Shown piece after piece: positions 43,953 to 53,560 of a stretch of 64,000 bases of DNA. The DNA is taken from the NCBI RefSeq assembly GCF_003184185.1, contig NZ_QHJG01000023.1, positions 1-64,000 on the forward strand. The letters run 5' to 3'. The stretch's first letter is position 1, and each line of letters opens with the position of its first letter. Origin of the DNA: Legionella qingyii (GTDB lineage Bacteria; Pseudomonadota; Gammaproteobacteria; Legionellales; Legionellaceae). Position numbers and translations under genes: made by a program. The notes under the pieces were generated by a model, which worked only from the letters and a program-made list of their open reading frames with translations, was not told the origin of the DNA and searched no databases.

Positions 43953-45746
43953 TTAATTTGATTGAAGAATGCGTTCTAATTCACCTTTTGCTTGTCGTGA
44001 GAAATTGATTAAATCACTTTCTTTTTCAAAAAAATCAAAGGATTGAATTAATGTTGTCTCATCGTGTTTTTTGAAGGCTGTTGCTTTTCTCTGAATGTCC
44101 TCATGCGCGTATCCTAGAAATCTCATAACCTCTTTAGTCATGCTCAAAGAGGAATCAAATAATTCTCTAATGAAATAATCCACACCTGCTCGATATAATT
44201 CATATGCATGCCGACGATTACGAGCTCTGGCATAAATTTTTAAATGGGGAAAATGTTGTTTGGCTAACTTCACAATCTTTAAATTAGCTTCTACATTTCC
44301 CACGGCGACTATGAGCAATTTCGCGTGTTCGGCACCAGCACTTTTTAACATATCCAATCGGCTTGCATCTCCGAAATATCCGATATAACCGAATTTTCTG
44401 AGCAACTCGATTTGTTCTGGATTTTTTTCCAATACTGTAATTTTTATATGTTCACCGTTAAGTAAGCGCCCTATAATTTGGCCAAAACGACCATAACCTG
44501 CCAGAATAATCCCATTTTTTTCATTAAACGAATCGTATTCTCGTTCCGGTAAAAAACTCATAAATTTGGGTAGGACAAATCGATGATAGAAAAGCATTAA
44601 AAAGGGAGTTGCAAGCATGGATAATGCAACAACAAGAGTAAAAAAGGCTGCACTTTCCTGATTGATTACTTTGGTAACACCCGCATATTCGAAGAGTACG
44701 AAGGCAAATTCACTCCCTTGCGCTAGCGCAAATGCAAAACCTAAACTTTGCAATTTAGTTAAATCAAAGAAACGTCCTAACAGGTACAAAATAATGGCTT
44801 TGAAGGTAATTAAGGAAAGTACAGCAACAATAATCAGCAGTGCTTTATTGGAAAAGAGAGAGAAATTCATCCCCATTCCGACAGAGATAAAGAACAATCC
44901 AAGCAAAATTCCTTTAAAAGGTTGAATATCAGCATCTACTGCATGTTTGTATTGAGAGTTAGCTAATACAACACCAGCAATAAAAGCACCTAATGCAGGA
45001 GAGACGCCTATAGATTCCATTAATAAAGTAACACCAACTACTAAAGCAAGAGAAAAGGCGGTAAATACTTCGCGTAAATTGGTTCTGGCAATAATTGAAA
45101 ACAAGTGCCTGGATAAGTAATGGCCCACTAAAATAACTGCACCGATCACTCCAGTTACCAAAACTGCATGTAACCATCGAGGAAGATTCATGATAAATGC
45201 TGTTTCGTGGATGTTGATTTTTATATTTGCATGTTGTTCGAGTAATGGAATAATGATTAAGATAGGGATTACTGCAATATCTTGAAATAATAATACAGCG
45301 AATGAGGTTTCACCTTCGGCTGTTTTGAGCAAATTTTTTTCTTGAAGCATCTGCAAAACAAGAGCGGTTGATGAAAGGGATAAAGCCATACTTACGGCTA
45401 AAGTTGCTCGCCAATCAAAACCAATGAGGAGCCCAACAGCTGTTAAGATGCTTGTAGTTAAGAGTACTTGTAAACCACCCAAACCCACAATGAGTTTTCG
45501 TAATTTCCATAACATGGCTGGTTCCAGCTCCAAACCAATAAGAAACAACATCATAATCACACCAAATTCGCCAAAATTCATAATTTGTTGTGAGTTTCCT
45601 ATTAGTTTTAATCCAAAAGGGCCAATAAGAATACCAACGGTAAGATAGCCGAGAACGGAGCCTAATTTGAATCGGCTGGCAATAGGAACCATAATGCTGG
45701 CTGCGGCAAGAAAGATGAAAATATTAAGCATCAAGTGACCATTCAT
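43953..45746 (-). CDS. KefB/KefC-type monovalent cation:proton antiporter with TrkA-N domain
   Basis: A CPA2 antiporter of about 597 residues. Roughly 12 N-terminal helices start MNGHLMLNIFIFLAAASIMV. GFALAQGSEFAFVLFEYAGV lies in the transport core. The C-terminal RCK/TrkA-N domain begins NGIILAGYGRFGQIIGRLL with the GxGxxG nucleotide-binding site, followed by GDASRLDMLKSAGAEHAKL. It likely exchanges K+ for H+ under nucleotide or glutathione-adduct control. I chose ATG 45746 because the longer frame to 45779 overlaps ychJ. It lies 17 bp behind ychJ on the same strand, so the two are co-transcribed. Confidence 0.88.
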   Translation of the reverse strand: MNGHLMLNIFIFLAAASIMVPIASRFKLGSVLGYLTVGILIGPFGLKLIGNSQQIMNFGEFGVIMMLFLIGLELEPAMLWKLRKLIVGLGGLQVLLTTSILTAVGLLIGFDWRATLAVSMALSLSSTALVLQMLQEKNLLKTAEGETSFAVLLFQDIAVIPILIIIPLLEQHANIKINIHETAFIMNLPRWLHAVLVTGVIGAVILVGHYLSRHLFSIIARTNLREVFTAFSLALVVGVTLLMESIGVSPALGAFIAGVVLANSQYKHAVDADIQPFKGILLGLFFISVGMGMNFSLFSNKALLIIVAVLSLITFKAIILYLLGRFFDLTKLQSLGFAFALAQGSEFAFVLFEYAGVTKVINQESAAFFTLVVALSMLATPFLMLFYHRFVLPKFMSFLPEREYDSFNEKNGIILAGYGRFGQIIGRLLNGEHIKITVLEKNPEQIELLRKFGYIGYFGDASRLDMLKSAGAEHAKLLIVAVGNVEANLKIVKLAKQHFPHLKIYARARNRRHAYELYRAGVDYFIRELFDSSLSMTKEVMRFLGYAHEDIQRKATAFKKHDETTLIQSFDFFEKESDLINFSRQAKGELERILQSN

Positions 45747-45763
45747 AATTTTAACTCTGATTG

Positions 45764-46243
45764 TTATTTTGCATGACAATTTTTAAATTTTTTGCCACTA
45801 CCACAAGGGCAGGGCGCATTACGTGCAACTTTGGGTTTATTAGTTTTTTCTAATCTTTGTTTGTGAACTCCGCTGACATAAAACCAACGACCATTTTCTT
45901 TGTGAAATTCACTTAGCTCATGAATAATTTTTACTCGGTTATCCTCGAAATAACGTGCAGCAAACTCCACAAAACCTTTATCAGGATCCGGTGTATTTGA
46001 ATTCAAAACGTCTAAACTAATCCAGGTTACACTTTTAGCCCACTGCTCTGCCTCCAATTCATTAAAACCCATTAAGGCTTTGCCTTTCATTGTATTTTTG
46101 ATGTAATCAATTTTACCCATACTGTAAGCAGTATATCGAGAACGCATCAATTGCTCTGGAGTTTCTGGTTGTTGTTTTTTCTCAAGATATAAACCACAAC
46201 ACAGTTCATATTTATTTTGTGATCCACAAGGGCAAAATGACAT
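45764..46243 (-). CDS. ychJ: YchJ family protein (UPF0225)
   Basis: A 159-residue protein with zinc-binding SEC-C motifs at both ends: FCPCGSQNKYELCCGLYL and NAPCPCGSGKKFKNCHAK. The middle NTF2-like domain with MRSRYTAYSMGKIDYI is typical. The family has no fixed function. ATG is 95 bp from the divergent kdoO start. Confidence 0.88.
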   Translation of the reverse strand: MSFCPCGSQNKYELCCGLYLEKKQQPETPEQLMRSRYTAYSMGKIDYIKNTMKGKALMGFNELEAEQWAKSVTWISLDVLNSNTPDPDKGFVEFAARYFEDNRVKIIHELSEFHKENGRWFYVSGVHKQRLEKTNKPKVARNAPCPCGSGKKFKNCHAK

Positions 46244-46338
46244 GGTATGATCCAGCTAAAAGTCAAAATTGGATTTTTGAATTATATTCGATGTAGCATT
46301 AAATTTTTACTAAATTACACATTATTTAAGGTAAAATA

Positions 46339-47208
46339 ATGAATTCCTATTTATTTACGCAAAACATAGAACAAATCGATCACCAAAAAAGTGTTAATCT
46401 ATTAGAAGCTGGCAAAGTTTTGTTTTTTCCAGAATATTTTTATGCTCCTGTAGACTCGATTTTATTATCTGAGAATGTCCTGGATGGCAGCCGTAAAAAT
46501 GTAAGTTACGATATTCGTAATAAAAAGTTAAGCGCTTATAAAAAAGATATAAATAATTTGGATGCTAAACTTAGAAATATGATGCATGGTTATGCAGAAT
46601 TTGCACATCAATTAATTCAAACTGCTCTTCCTTCTTACGCGCCTCATTTGCAATGGGGAAGAACCAGTTTCCGGCCCGCGCAAATTAATGGCCGTGTTTC
46701 TTCAAAACGTAAAGATGATACGCGTTTGCATGTGGATTCCTTTTCAGCAAGCCCTGTCCATGGTTTAAGAATTTTACGAGTTTTTTGTAATATCAATCCT
46801 ACTGAACCACGAGTTTGGAATCTTGGTGAGCCATTTGAGGATGTTCTTAATCGATTTGCACCTAAAATTGCTCCTTACAGTAAAATGAAAGCAAAAATGC
46901 TGAAATGGGTCAAAGCAACAAAAACTTTAAGACCTGCCTATGATCATTACATGCTGCATCTACATGATACGATGAAATTGGATGATACTTATCAGGCAAA
47001 TGTTGAAAAAGTGCGAATTGATTTTCCTGCTAAAAGTACCTGGATAGTTTTTACTGATCATGTGTCGCATGCAGCGCTAAGCGGGCAGCATTTGTTAGAG
47101 CAAACGTTTTATCTGCCGGTTGATAAGATGACAACACCAGATTGCTCTCCCTTAAATCAATGGCAGAAAATTAGGCCCGAGCTGAGTTCTTTGAACCTAT
47201 ATAGCTGA
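46339..47208 (+). CDS. kdoO: Kdo hydroxylase KdoO
   Basis: A 289-residue Fe(II)/2-oxoglutarate oxygenase. LHVDSFSASPVHGLRILRVF carries the HxD of the metal site, and the distal His appears in IVFTDHVSHAALSGQ; Arg for 2-oxoglutarate follows nearby. It matches the Kdo 3-hydroxylase family, which converts Kdo in lipid A-linked core to Ko at the inner-membrane cytoplasmic face. AAGGTAAAATA gives the ribosome site. This would alter the LPS inner core. Confidence 0.85.
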   Translation: MNSYLFTQNIEQIDHQKSVNLLEAGKVLFFPEYFYAPVDSILLSENVLDGSRKNVSYDIRNKKLSAYKKDINNLDAKLRNMMHGYAEFAHQLIQTALPSYAPHLQWGRTSFRPAQINGRVSSKRKDDTRLHVDSFSASPVHGLRILRVFCNINPTEPRVWNLGEPFEDVLNRFAPKIAPYSKMKAKMLKWVKATKTLRPAYDHYMLHLHDTMKLDDTYQANVEKVRIDFPAKSTWIVFTDHVSHAALSGQHLLEQTFYLPVDKMTTPDCSPLNQWQKIRPELSSLNLYS

Positions 47209-47212
47209 TCCG

Positions 47213-47250
47213 TTGTAGCTTGAGTGAATGCGTAGTAGTTCACGCTACAA
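47213..47250. repeat. GTAGC-type palindromic repeat
   Basis: TTGTAGCTTGAGTGAA and TTCACGCTACAA are inverted (imperfect) around TGCGTAGTAG, between convergent kdoO and the GGDEF-EAL gene. Confidence 0.55.
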
Positions 47251-47268
47251 ATAAGCGATTAGGAAAGC

Positions 47269-49506
47269 CTAGCCACGATACTTTAAAAACTGTTCAAGCT
47301 CACTGGATGTCAGGGGTTTGCTGAAAAAAAATCCCTGTACTTCGTCACAATTTTGTTGTTTTAAAAAATCCAGTTGGTTTTGACTTTCTACTCCTTCAGC
47401 AATAACTTTAAAGTTAAAACTACGCGCCATAGAAATGATTGCTTCAATGATTACTTCATCACTACGTGAAGCAGATATATTTTGTATAAAAGACTGATCG
47501 ATTTTTAGGCAGTCAATATGAAGTTGTTTCAGATAATTGATACTGGAGTTTCCGGTTCCAAAATCATCTAATGCAATTTGAATGCCGAGTTGCTTGAGTT
47601 GATTGAGCGTTTTTACAATATCTCTGTGCGTTATAATCACGTTTTCGGAAATTTCAAATTCTATATATTGAGGATCAAGTAGATACTCTTTAAGTGTTTT
47701 TTCTACAAAATAAATAAAATTCGATTGTTGTAATTGACGGGTGGTAATATTAATCGCGACTCGCATATAAGGTAAGCCTTTTTTGTGCCAGGTTTTTATT
47801 TGTTGGCACGCTTCGCTGATAATCCACTCACCCATAGGTATAATTAAACCTGTTTCTTCTGCAAGAGGAATAAAATCCATCGGTAGCAATAATCCTCTTT
47901 CGGGATGATTCCACCGAATTAAGGCTTCTACGGATAATAAATTTTCTTTATCAAGATTAAACTGCGGTTGATATAATAAAAAAAACTCTTGATTTTTAAG
48001 GGCATTCCGTAAATCAGATTCGAGTTTAAAACATTGGTTAGAATACTCATGTAATTGGGTAGCATAAAAATAGTATTGATTTCCCCCTCGCTCTTTAGCC
48101 TGATACATCGCTAAATCGGCATTTTTTAACAAATCTCCAGGTGTTTCCCCATCTTTTGGGTAGATACATATTCCAACTGCAGGAGTAATTGTTATATCCC
48201 GATTTGCAATTTTGAATGGTTTTTTCATTGAATCTAAAATTTTGTTGGCAATTGTACTAGTATCCTCATTTTTAACTACATGACAAATCATGACAAACTC
48301 ATCACCACCAAGCCGAGCTAAAGTATCTTCTTTACGAATTAGAGAGGACCATCGTTGCCCAACCATACGCAATAATTGATCACCAACTTCATGCGATAAA
48401 CTGTCATTGATTAATTTAAATCGATCTAAATCAAAATACAGGATGGCAAATTTACACTCGTGTTTCTGTGCGTATTCAATACTGCCTAGTATCCTTTGGA
48501 TTAATAGCGCTCGATTAGGTAATTGGGTCAATGGATCATGCAGTGCTTGATATTTAAGTTGTTTCTCAAGATTTGCTTGTTCCGTTATATCGCGAAAACT
48601 CCATACACGACCAATGGTTTTCTTATTCAGCCGATGTGGAAGAGTATAGCATTCAAGTATTTTGCCGCTCTTAAAAGTCACAATACTCCTACCAGCCTCA
48701 TCAGTGTTTTTTCTTAGACGAACGACATCTGTTAAATACTCTCTGGGGGTAATGAGCTGATTCAGCATATAATACAAAAAGATGTTTCCATCATCAGTTT
48801 CCAACATGGATTGAGGGATCTTCCACATGGAGATAAATTTTGAATTACAATCGATTAACTTGTTGTTTAAATCGATAACTAAAATTCCATCCGCGGATGA
48901 TTCAAATGTGGATCTTAAGAGTGACAAGGATTGTTGTAAGGATTCGGTACGTTCCTTAACTGTCTGCTGCAATATTTTCTCATGATGTTTGGCATCATTG
49001 GCCAAAATCCATTTTCTTGTTAACGCGCAGGCAAGTTGCCTTACTGCAACTACATCAAAAGGCTTTTTCAAGATGAGATAATTATCTCCAATGCCTAATT
49101 CTTTAACTGTTTCTTCCCAACTGTAATCAGAGTAAGCAGTACAAATCACTACTTGAATATCAGGATCTACCTCCCACATGTGCTTAATTGTTTCAATTCC
49201 GTCCCAACCAGGAGGCATTCTTATATCTACAAATGCAAGGGCATAATGTATCCCTCTTTCCAAGTTTTCCTTAATTTTTATAATTGCCTCTTGGCCTTGA
49301 CTTGCTGTAGTAAAAATAAATTTAGGTAAAAAACACTCTATATCAGGATCGCCTGAGTCATTTAAAAATGGATCATCATCAAATAATTGTTTGTCTAAAT
49401 GATTCAGTTCTGACTTTGTATTCGAAGCAGTCAAAACCTTGATAAAATCCTGATGTATCGAGGGATTATCATCAATAATCATAATATTTAGTGGTATATC
49501 ACTCAT
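47269..49506 (-). CDS. Response regulator with PAS, GGDEF and EAL domains
   Basis: A 745-residue protein. A receiver domain starts with IMIIDDNPSIHQDF and has phospho-Asp in ALAFVDIRMPPGW (about residue 94). A coiled coil near 186-200 leads to a PAS domain (about 205-310), then GGDEF with LARLGGDEFVMI, and EAL with SVEALIRWNHPERG. Both catalytic signatures are intact, so it could make or break c-di-GMP, with control by phosphorylation. Its ATG shares one base with the kinase stop (TGATG), so translation is coupled. Confidence 0.9.
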   Translation of the reverse strand: MSDIPLNIMIIDDNPSIHQDFIKVLTASNTKSELNHLDKQLFDDDPFLNDSGDPDIECFLPKFIFTTASQGQEAIIKIKENLERGIHYALAFVDIRMPPGWDGIETIKHMWEVDPDIQVVICTAYSDYSWEETVKELGIGDNYLILKKPFDVVAVRQLACALTRKWILANDAKHHEKILQQTVKERTESLQQSLSLLRSTFESSADGILVIDLNNKLIDCNSKFISMWKIPQSMLETDDGNIFLYYMLNQLITPREYLTDVVRLRKNTDEAGRSIVTFKSGKILECYTLPHRLNKKTIGRVWSFRDITEQANLEKQLKYQALHDPLTQLPNRALLIQRILGSIEYAQKHECKFAILYFDLDRFKLINDSLSHEVGDQLLRMVGQRWSSLIRKEDTLARLGGDEFVMICHVVKNEDTSTIANKILDSMKKPFKIANRDITITPAVGICIYPKDGETPGDLLKNADLAMYQAKERGGNQYYFYATQLHEYSNQCFKLESDLRNALKNQEFFLLYQPQFNLDKENLLSVEALIRWNHPERGLLLPMDFIPLAEETGLIIPMGEWIISEACQQIKTWHKKGLPYMRVAINITTRQLQQSNFIYFVEKTLKEYLLDPQYIEFEISENVIITHRDIVKTLNQLKQLGIQIALDDFGTGNSSINYLKQLHIDCLKIDQSFIQNISASRSDEVIIEAIISMARSFNFKVIAEGVESQNQLDFLKQQNCDEVQGFFFSKPLTSSELEQFLKYRG

Positions 49507-50927
49507 CAGGTTCCCCCTAATTTATCTAATCTGTCGATAATCGGTAAAGTCAATGTAAATTGAGCACCACAACCTTCACCCTTGCTATCAGCCAAAAGAG
49601 ATCCACCCATTTCACGGGCTGATAGGGCAGAACTGTGTAAACCAAAGCCATGGCCATTTTTTTTTGTAGTAAAACCAAAAGCAAAGATACGTTGCAAATT
49701 ATCCGCATTTATTCCAACTCCAGTATCTTCGACAATGACTTGTACTGAATTTTTCTCTGATTTTTGTACTATTAGTTTGATTTCTTTAATGTGAATAGCA
49801 GTGTTTTCTAGTAAAGATTCTTTGGCATTTTGAATTAAATTGATCAATATTTGCAGTAACTTGGATTTATCTGCGATGACTAATGGTGCTGACTGAAACT
49901 CTTTAATTATCTTAATATTACTATTTTTTGAGGTACTCATAGTGATGTTTATGGCGGTATCAATCAATTCTGGAAGATAGACTTTTTCATTTACACTCGA
50001 TAAACCACTAATCGATTTTTGCGTATCTACGATTTGATTAATATGCTGTAAATCATTCTGAAGATTATTCACTTCAATATTATTTTTTTTATTTTCTTCC
50101 AAAATAATTTTGGCAAGGGTTAATAGATATTTGGGAATAATTTTACCTTTGGGATCATGGGATAAATAATCAGATAAATCGTGTTGATTTTCCTCCATCA
50201 TCTCCATAATTTTTAATAATTTTTTATCATAATCTTGTTGGAAACTATTTTTTAATAATGTGATGGAAACATTGGAGCTATTTAAAATATTTCCAATGTT
50301 GTGCAAAATAGTCGTTGCTACCTCTGCCATTCCCGCACGACGAGCGGTAGTTGATATTTTTTGATTTAATTCTTTGATTTTTTCTTCGGCAATTTTGCTT
50401 TTATGAATATCAATAACAATGCCAGCAAGCTGCTTATTTCCCTTTTGGCATTGGCCAATCGCTCTGTACCAGTGGTAATTTCCATTAGGATTTCTTACAC
50501 GTATTTCACACTCATAATCAATTTTATCGTTTAAAGCACTCTCTATTTTTTGGACAAACTCAAACCGATCTTGCTCATGAACTAACTCTAGAAATTCTTG
50601 CGGCGAAGGAGGTTTATTGATCGGATTTAAATGAAAGAGATTGAATAACTCATTGGACCAGATGGTGTGCCCTGTGTTGCCGTCAAAAGACCAATATCCT
50701 AATCCTGCAATGTGTTGGGCAAACTCAAGCTTTTCATTCAAACTCATCATTTCACGAGAAGAAATTTTCATCGAACGTTCATGTAAATAACGCTCTTGAT
50801 CTGCTTCGATATACGTATTATTGATGCGCTGGATAAAAATTTCCCATTGCTCATCAGTTTCTGGTTTTTTATTTAGACCAATGTTTGAGTGTTCGAGTTG
50901 TCGTTTTAATAATTTATGAATTTCCAT
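49506..50927 (-). CDS. PAS-containing sensor histidine kinase
   Basis: A 473-residue soluble kinase. A PAS domain at about 75-190 (FAQHIAGLGYWSFDGNTGHT... and WYRAIGQCQKGNKQLAG with a PAC end) precedes an unusual phosphoacceptor helix VATTILHNIGNILNSSNVS and a HATPase (LINLIQNAKESL N-box, GVGINADN, GHGFGLHSSAL). No membrane segment occurs, so it is cytoplasmic. It lies 25 bp behind the FIST gene and overlaps the REC-GGDEF-EAL gene by one base; it should phosphorylate that receiver. Confidence 0.88.
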   Translation of the reverse strand: MEIHKLLKRQLEHSNIGLNKKPETDEQWEIFIQRINNTYIEADQERYLHERSMKISSREMMSLNEKLEFAQHIAGLGYWSFDGNTGHTIWSNELFNLFHLNPINKPPSPQEFLELVHEQDRFEFVQKIESALNDKIDYECEIRVRNPNGNYHWYRAIGQCQKGNKQLAGIVIDIHKSKIAEEKIKELNQKISTTARRAGMAEVATTILHNIGNILNSSNVSITLLKNSFQQDYDKKLLKIMEMMEENQHDLSDYLSHDPKGKIIPKYLLTLAKIILEENKKNNIEVNNLQNDLQHINQIVDTQKSISGLSSVNEKVYLPELIDTAINITMSTSKNSNIKIIKEFQSAPLVIADKSKLLQILINLIQNAKESLLENTAIHIKEIKLIVQKSEKNSVQVIVEDTGVGINADNLQRIFAFGFTTKKNGHGFGLHSSALSAREMGGSLLADSKGEGCGAQFTLTLPIIDRLDKLGGT

Positions 50928-50952
50928 ATTGTCTTAGTTTAACCTTATGTTT

Positions 50953-52113
50953 TCATGTCTCATAAATCGTTGTAATTGTCATGGTTTGGTTATGTAATTC
51001 ACAATTCCCCACTGAAAAAGGCGATAATTCTCCATATGAATAAAAACCCACTTGAGTTGAGCCTTTTGGCAGAGCAGACATAGTAGATTCAATTTCTTCT
51101 TCTGTTCGTTCGCCCAAAAGTAGTCTCCTGCCTACACAACTGATATCAATAGCCAAAACAGGTCCTAATTTTTCCAGGTTATCATTGAGCATCAATTTAT
51201 TTGCGAGCAGACCTGCTTCATGAGCACTATCAATTAATCGATCAAAATTTGCTCTCATTAATTGCGCATGCCATCCCATTGGAATATCTCCTGCAAATGT
51301 CAGGGATTGTTCTTTCTCATTAATAGCAAGAATAGTACGAACCAATTGGGTCTCATCATGTATCTGAGGATTATTAATAGCCAATGGATAAAGTAATCCT
51401 GAAGAAGGTAATTCAGAGGCTTTTTCACCTAAATATTCTTTATAAAGTTGTAAAGCCGGTTGATAATCAAGCTCATATAAAATATTGGATTCCGAGCGGG
51501 TAATTCGACGAACTGGACCAAAAATATCCCATCCTCCCATAGAAGCATGGCCAATATGAATATCAGAACCATAAAAACCTACCGCAACGGCATAATGATC
51601 AAGAATTTTATTATTTAAAATAGCCCAAGTTTTTCCGAATTGGCTGCCATCACCTGCTAATCCACCTGTAATAATGATATTTTGGTTGGCCTTGACCGTA
51701 TTTAATCCTTGCACGAGTTCCGAACCATTTACATTAAGTCCGTCAGATAAAATAAAAATACTGTGTAGATCGTCTGCTTTTAATTGTTCGGCAATTACCT
51801 TGCCAGCATTTTCTGAGTCTTTGCTGTTATTTACCTCAGCTTTTGCAATTTTTAATGATGTTTTAGCAAATTTGATTACAGCAACTGTAATACTACGGTC
51901 AAAAAGATTATTGCCAAAAATTTCTCCAGCAGTGGAGCAACCGATGATGTTTGAGTTGGAATAAAAGTTAGCCAATTGTATTATTGGATCTTGAAAATCC
52001 TTGAACTCTGGTGCTGCAAAAATTAGAACTAATGTGTTCTCTGAGTCAAGATCAGGAAATTCTTTCAAACTCCATCCTTTATTTTTAAGGAATTGAAAGG
52101 TCTTTATTTCCAT
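50953..52113 (-). CDS. FIST-domain sensory protein
   Basis: A 386-residue protein with FIST_N and FIST_C domains. NTLVLIFAAPEFK and NIIGCSTAGEIFG open FIST_N, and ITGGLAGDGSQFGKTWAIL with HYAVAVGFYGSDIHIG continue the fold; FIST_C begins near SELPSSGLLYPLAI. FIST domains bind small ligands, probably amino acids, and lie next to signalling proteins. GGAGAGATAT provides the ribosome site. First gene of the FIST-kinase-regulator operon. Confidence 0.88.
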   Translation of the reverse strand: MEIKTFQFLKNKGWSLKEFPDLDSENTLVLIFAAPEFKDFQDPIIQLANFYSNSNIIGCSTAGEIFGNNLFDRSITVAVIKFAKTSLKIAKAEVNNSKDSENAGKVIAEQLKADDLHSIFILSDGLNVNGSELVQGLNTVKANQNIIITGGLAGDGSQFGKTWAILNNKILDHYAVAVGFYGSDIHIGHASMGGWDIFGPVRRITRSESNILYELDYQPALQLYKEYLGEKASELPSSGLLYPLAINNPQIHDETQLVRTILAINEKEQSLTFAGDIPMGWHAQLMRANFDRLIDSAHEAGLLANKLMLNDNLEKLGPVLAIDISCVGRRLLLGERTEEEIESTMSALPKGSTQVGFYSYGELSPFSVGNCELHNQTMTITTIYET

Positions 52114-52321
52114 ATATCTCTCCTGTGTAACTCATTTAAGTTTGATGCTGAAAAAAATGATTTTTTATTAGTATAGTGTTAATTTTTGGTATTTACTTGG
52201 GCAATTAATTTATTTTGCGGTCAAAAGCAAGGCTAATCCTTTTTAATCTAGATTTTTTTGCTACCCAAACGAAAATTCGTTATGATAAATTTCAATATTT
52301 TTCTTAAGGGACCTAGTTTTT

Positions 52322-53560
52322 ATGGAAGGAGAAAAATCACCAGCCAAGAATAAAAAAATGGTGATTTCTGATCGTTGGCGAGAACATTTCCCTGCAGAAA
52401 ATTCGTTAGGCGTAATCATAATTTTAGTTACTCTAGTCGCTGTATTATGGTTCTATATCTCCAATAAGAAAACGCATAATGTGAGTCCTAAACCTATCCC
52501 CGTTGTTGCGGGTATTTCTACAACTCGTGATGTACCTATTTATGTTGCGGCACTGGGCACAGTAACTCCGGTGTATACCGTTACAGTGCAAACTCAAATA
52601 AATGGTTTGTTAATGAATGTTCTGTTCAAGGAAGGGCAATTGGTTAAAAAAGGTCAGTTACTGGCACAAATTGATAAGCGTCCTTATGAAGCATTACTTA
52701 CTCAATATGAAGGGGATCTAAAACGGGATTCAGCTCTGTTAGCGAATGCAAAGATTGATTTAAACCGTTATCAAAAGCTATGGAAAGAAGATTCTATTTC
52801 CCAACAAACCTTAGCAACGCAGCAATCACTTGTAGAACAATATGAAGGTAATGTTAAAGCTGATCTGGGTCTCATTCAGAGTACCAAAGTCAATCTTATT
52901 TATTGTAATATTATTTCGCCTATTGATGGACGAATTGGTTTGCGTTTGGTTGATCCAGGCAATTTTGTGCAAACCTCAAACACCCAAGGTATTGCAGTGA
53001 TTACTACCCATGATCCCATTACTGTAATTTTCCCTGTAGCAGAGGATTATGTGCCGCTTATTGCACCGCAAGCTTATGCTGGTAAAGAGATGGAAGTGAA
53101 CGTTTATGATCGACAACAAGACCATTTACTTGCAAAAGGAACATTACTCGCTTTAGATAACCAAATTAGTACTTCTACAGGAACCGTAAAACTCAGAGCA
53201 ATCTTTAATAATAAAAAGAACAAATTATTTCCCAATCAATTTGTGAATGTGAAGATATTAGTTGAAACATTGCACCAGGCAACGGTTGTGCCAACAGCTG
53301 CTCTACAGCATACAACAACAGAAGATTTTATTTACGTTCTTAATGAAGATAATACAGTAAAAATTCAAACGGTAGTTATGGGACCCGCCAGCGGTGATGA
53401 TACCGTAATCAAAAGAGGTTTATTACCCGGGCAAAAAGTAGTAGTAAACGGTGCTGATAAATTAATGAATGGTTCCAAAGTACTTGTCCAAAATGAGCAC
53501 GCATCGAGTGTTCCAGTCCAAAAAAGCCAAAAAGGCTTAAAGGTGAACAGTTTCACATGA
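52322..53560 (+). CDS. mdtA: RND efflux periplasmic adaptor (MdtA-like)
   Basis: A 412-residue membrane-fusion protein. A single helix near residues 30-46 (VIIILVTLVAVLWFYIS) anchors it. The lipoyl halves appear as GTVTPVYTVTVQTQINGLLM and ISPIDGRIGLRLVDPGNF, flanking a helical hairpin (TQYEGDLKRDSALLANAKID). It links the pump to the outer-membrane channel. AAGGGA is the ribosome site. It overlaps mdtB by 4 bp. Confidence 0.88.
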   Translation: MEGEKSPAKNKKMVISDRWREHFPAENSLGVIIILVTLVAVLWFYISNKKTHNVSPKPIPVVAGISTTRDVPIYVAALGTVTPVYTVTVQTQINGLLMNVLFKEGQLVKKGQLLAQIDKRPYEALLTQYEGDLKRDSALLANAKIDLNRYQKLWKEDSISQQTLATQQSLVEQYEGNVKADLGLIQSTKVNLIYCNIISPIDGRIGLRLVDPGNFVQTSNTQGIAVITTHDPITVIFPVAEDYVPLIAPQAYAGKEMEVNVYDRQQDHLLAKGTLLALDNQISTSTGTVKLRAIFNNKKNKLFPNQFVNVKILVETLHQATVVPTAALQHTTTEDFIYVLNEDNTVKIQTVVMGPASGDDTVIKRGLLPGQKVVVNGADKLMNGSKVLVQNEHASSVPVQKSQKGLKVNSFT

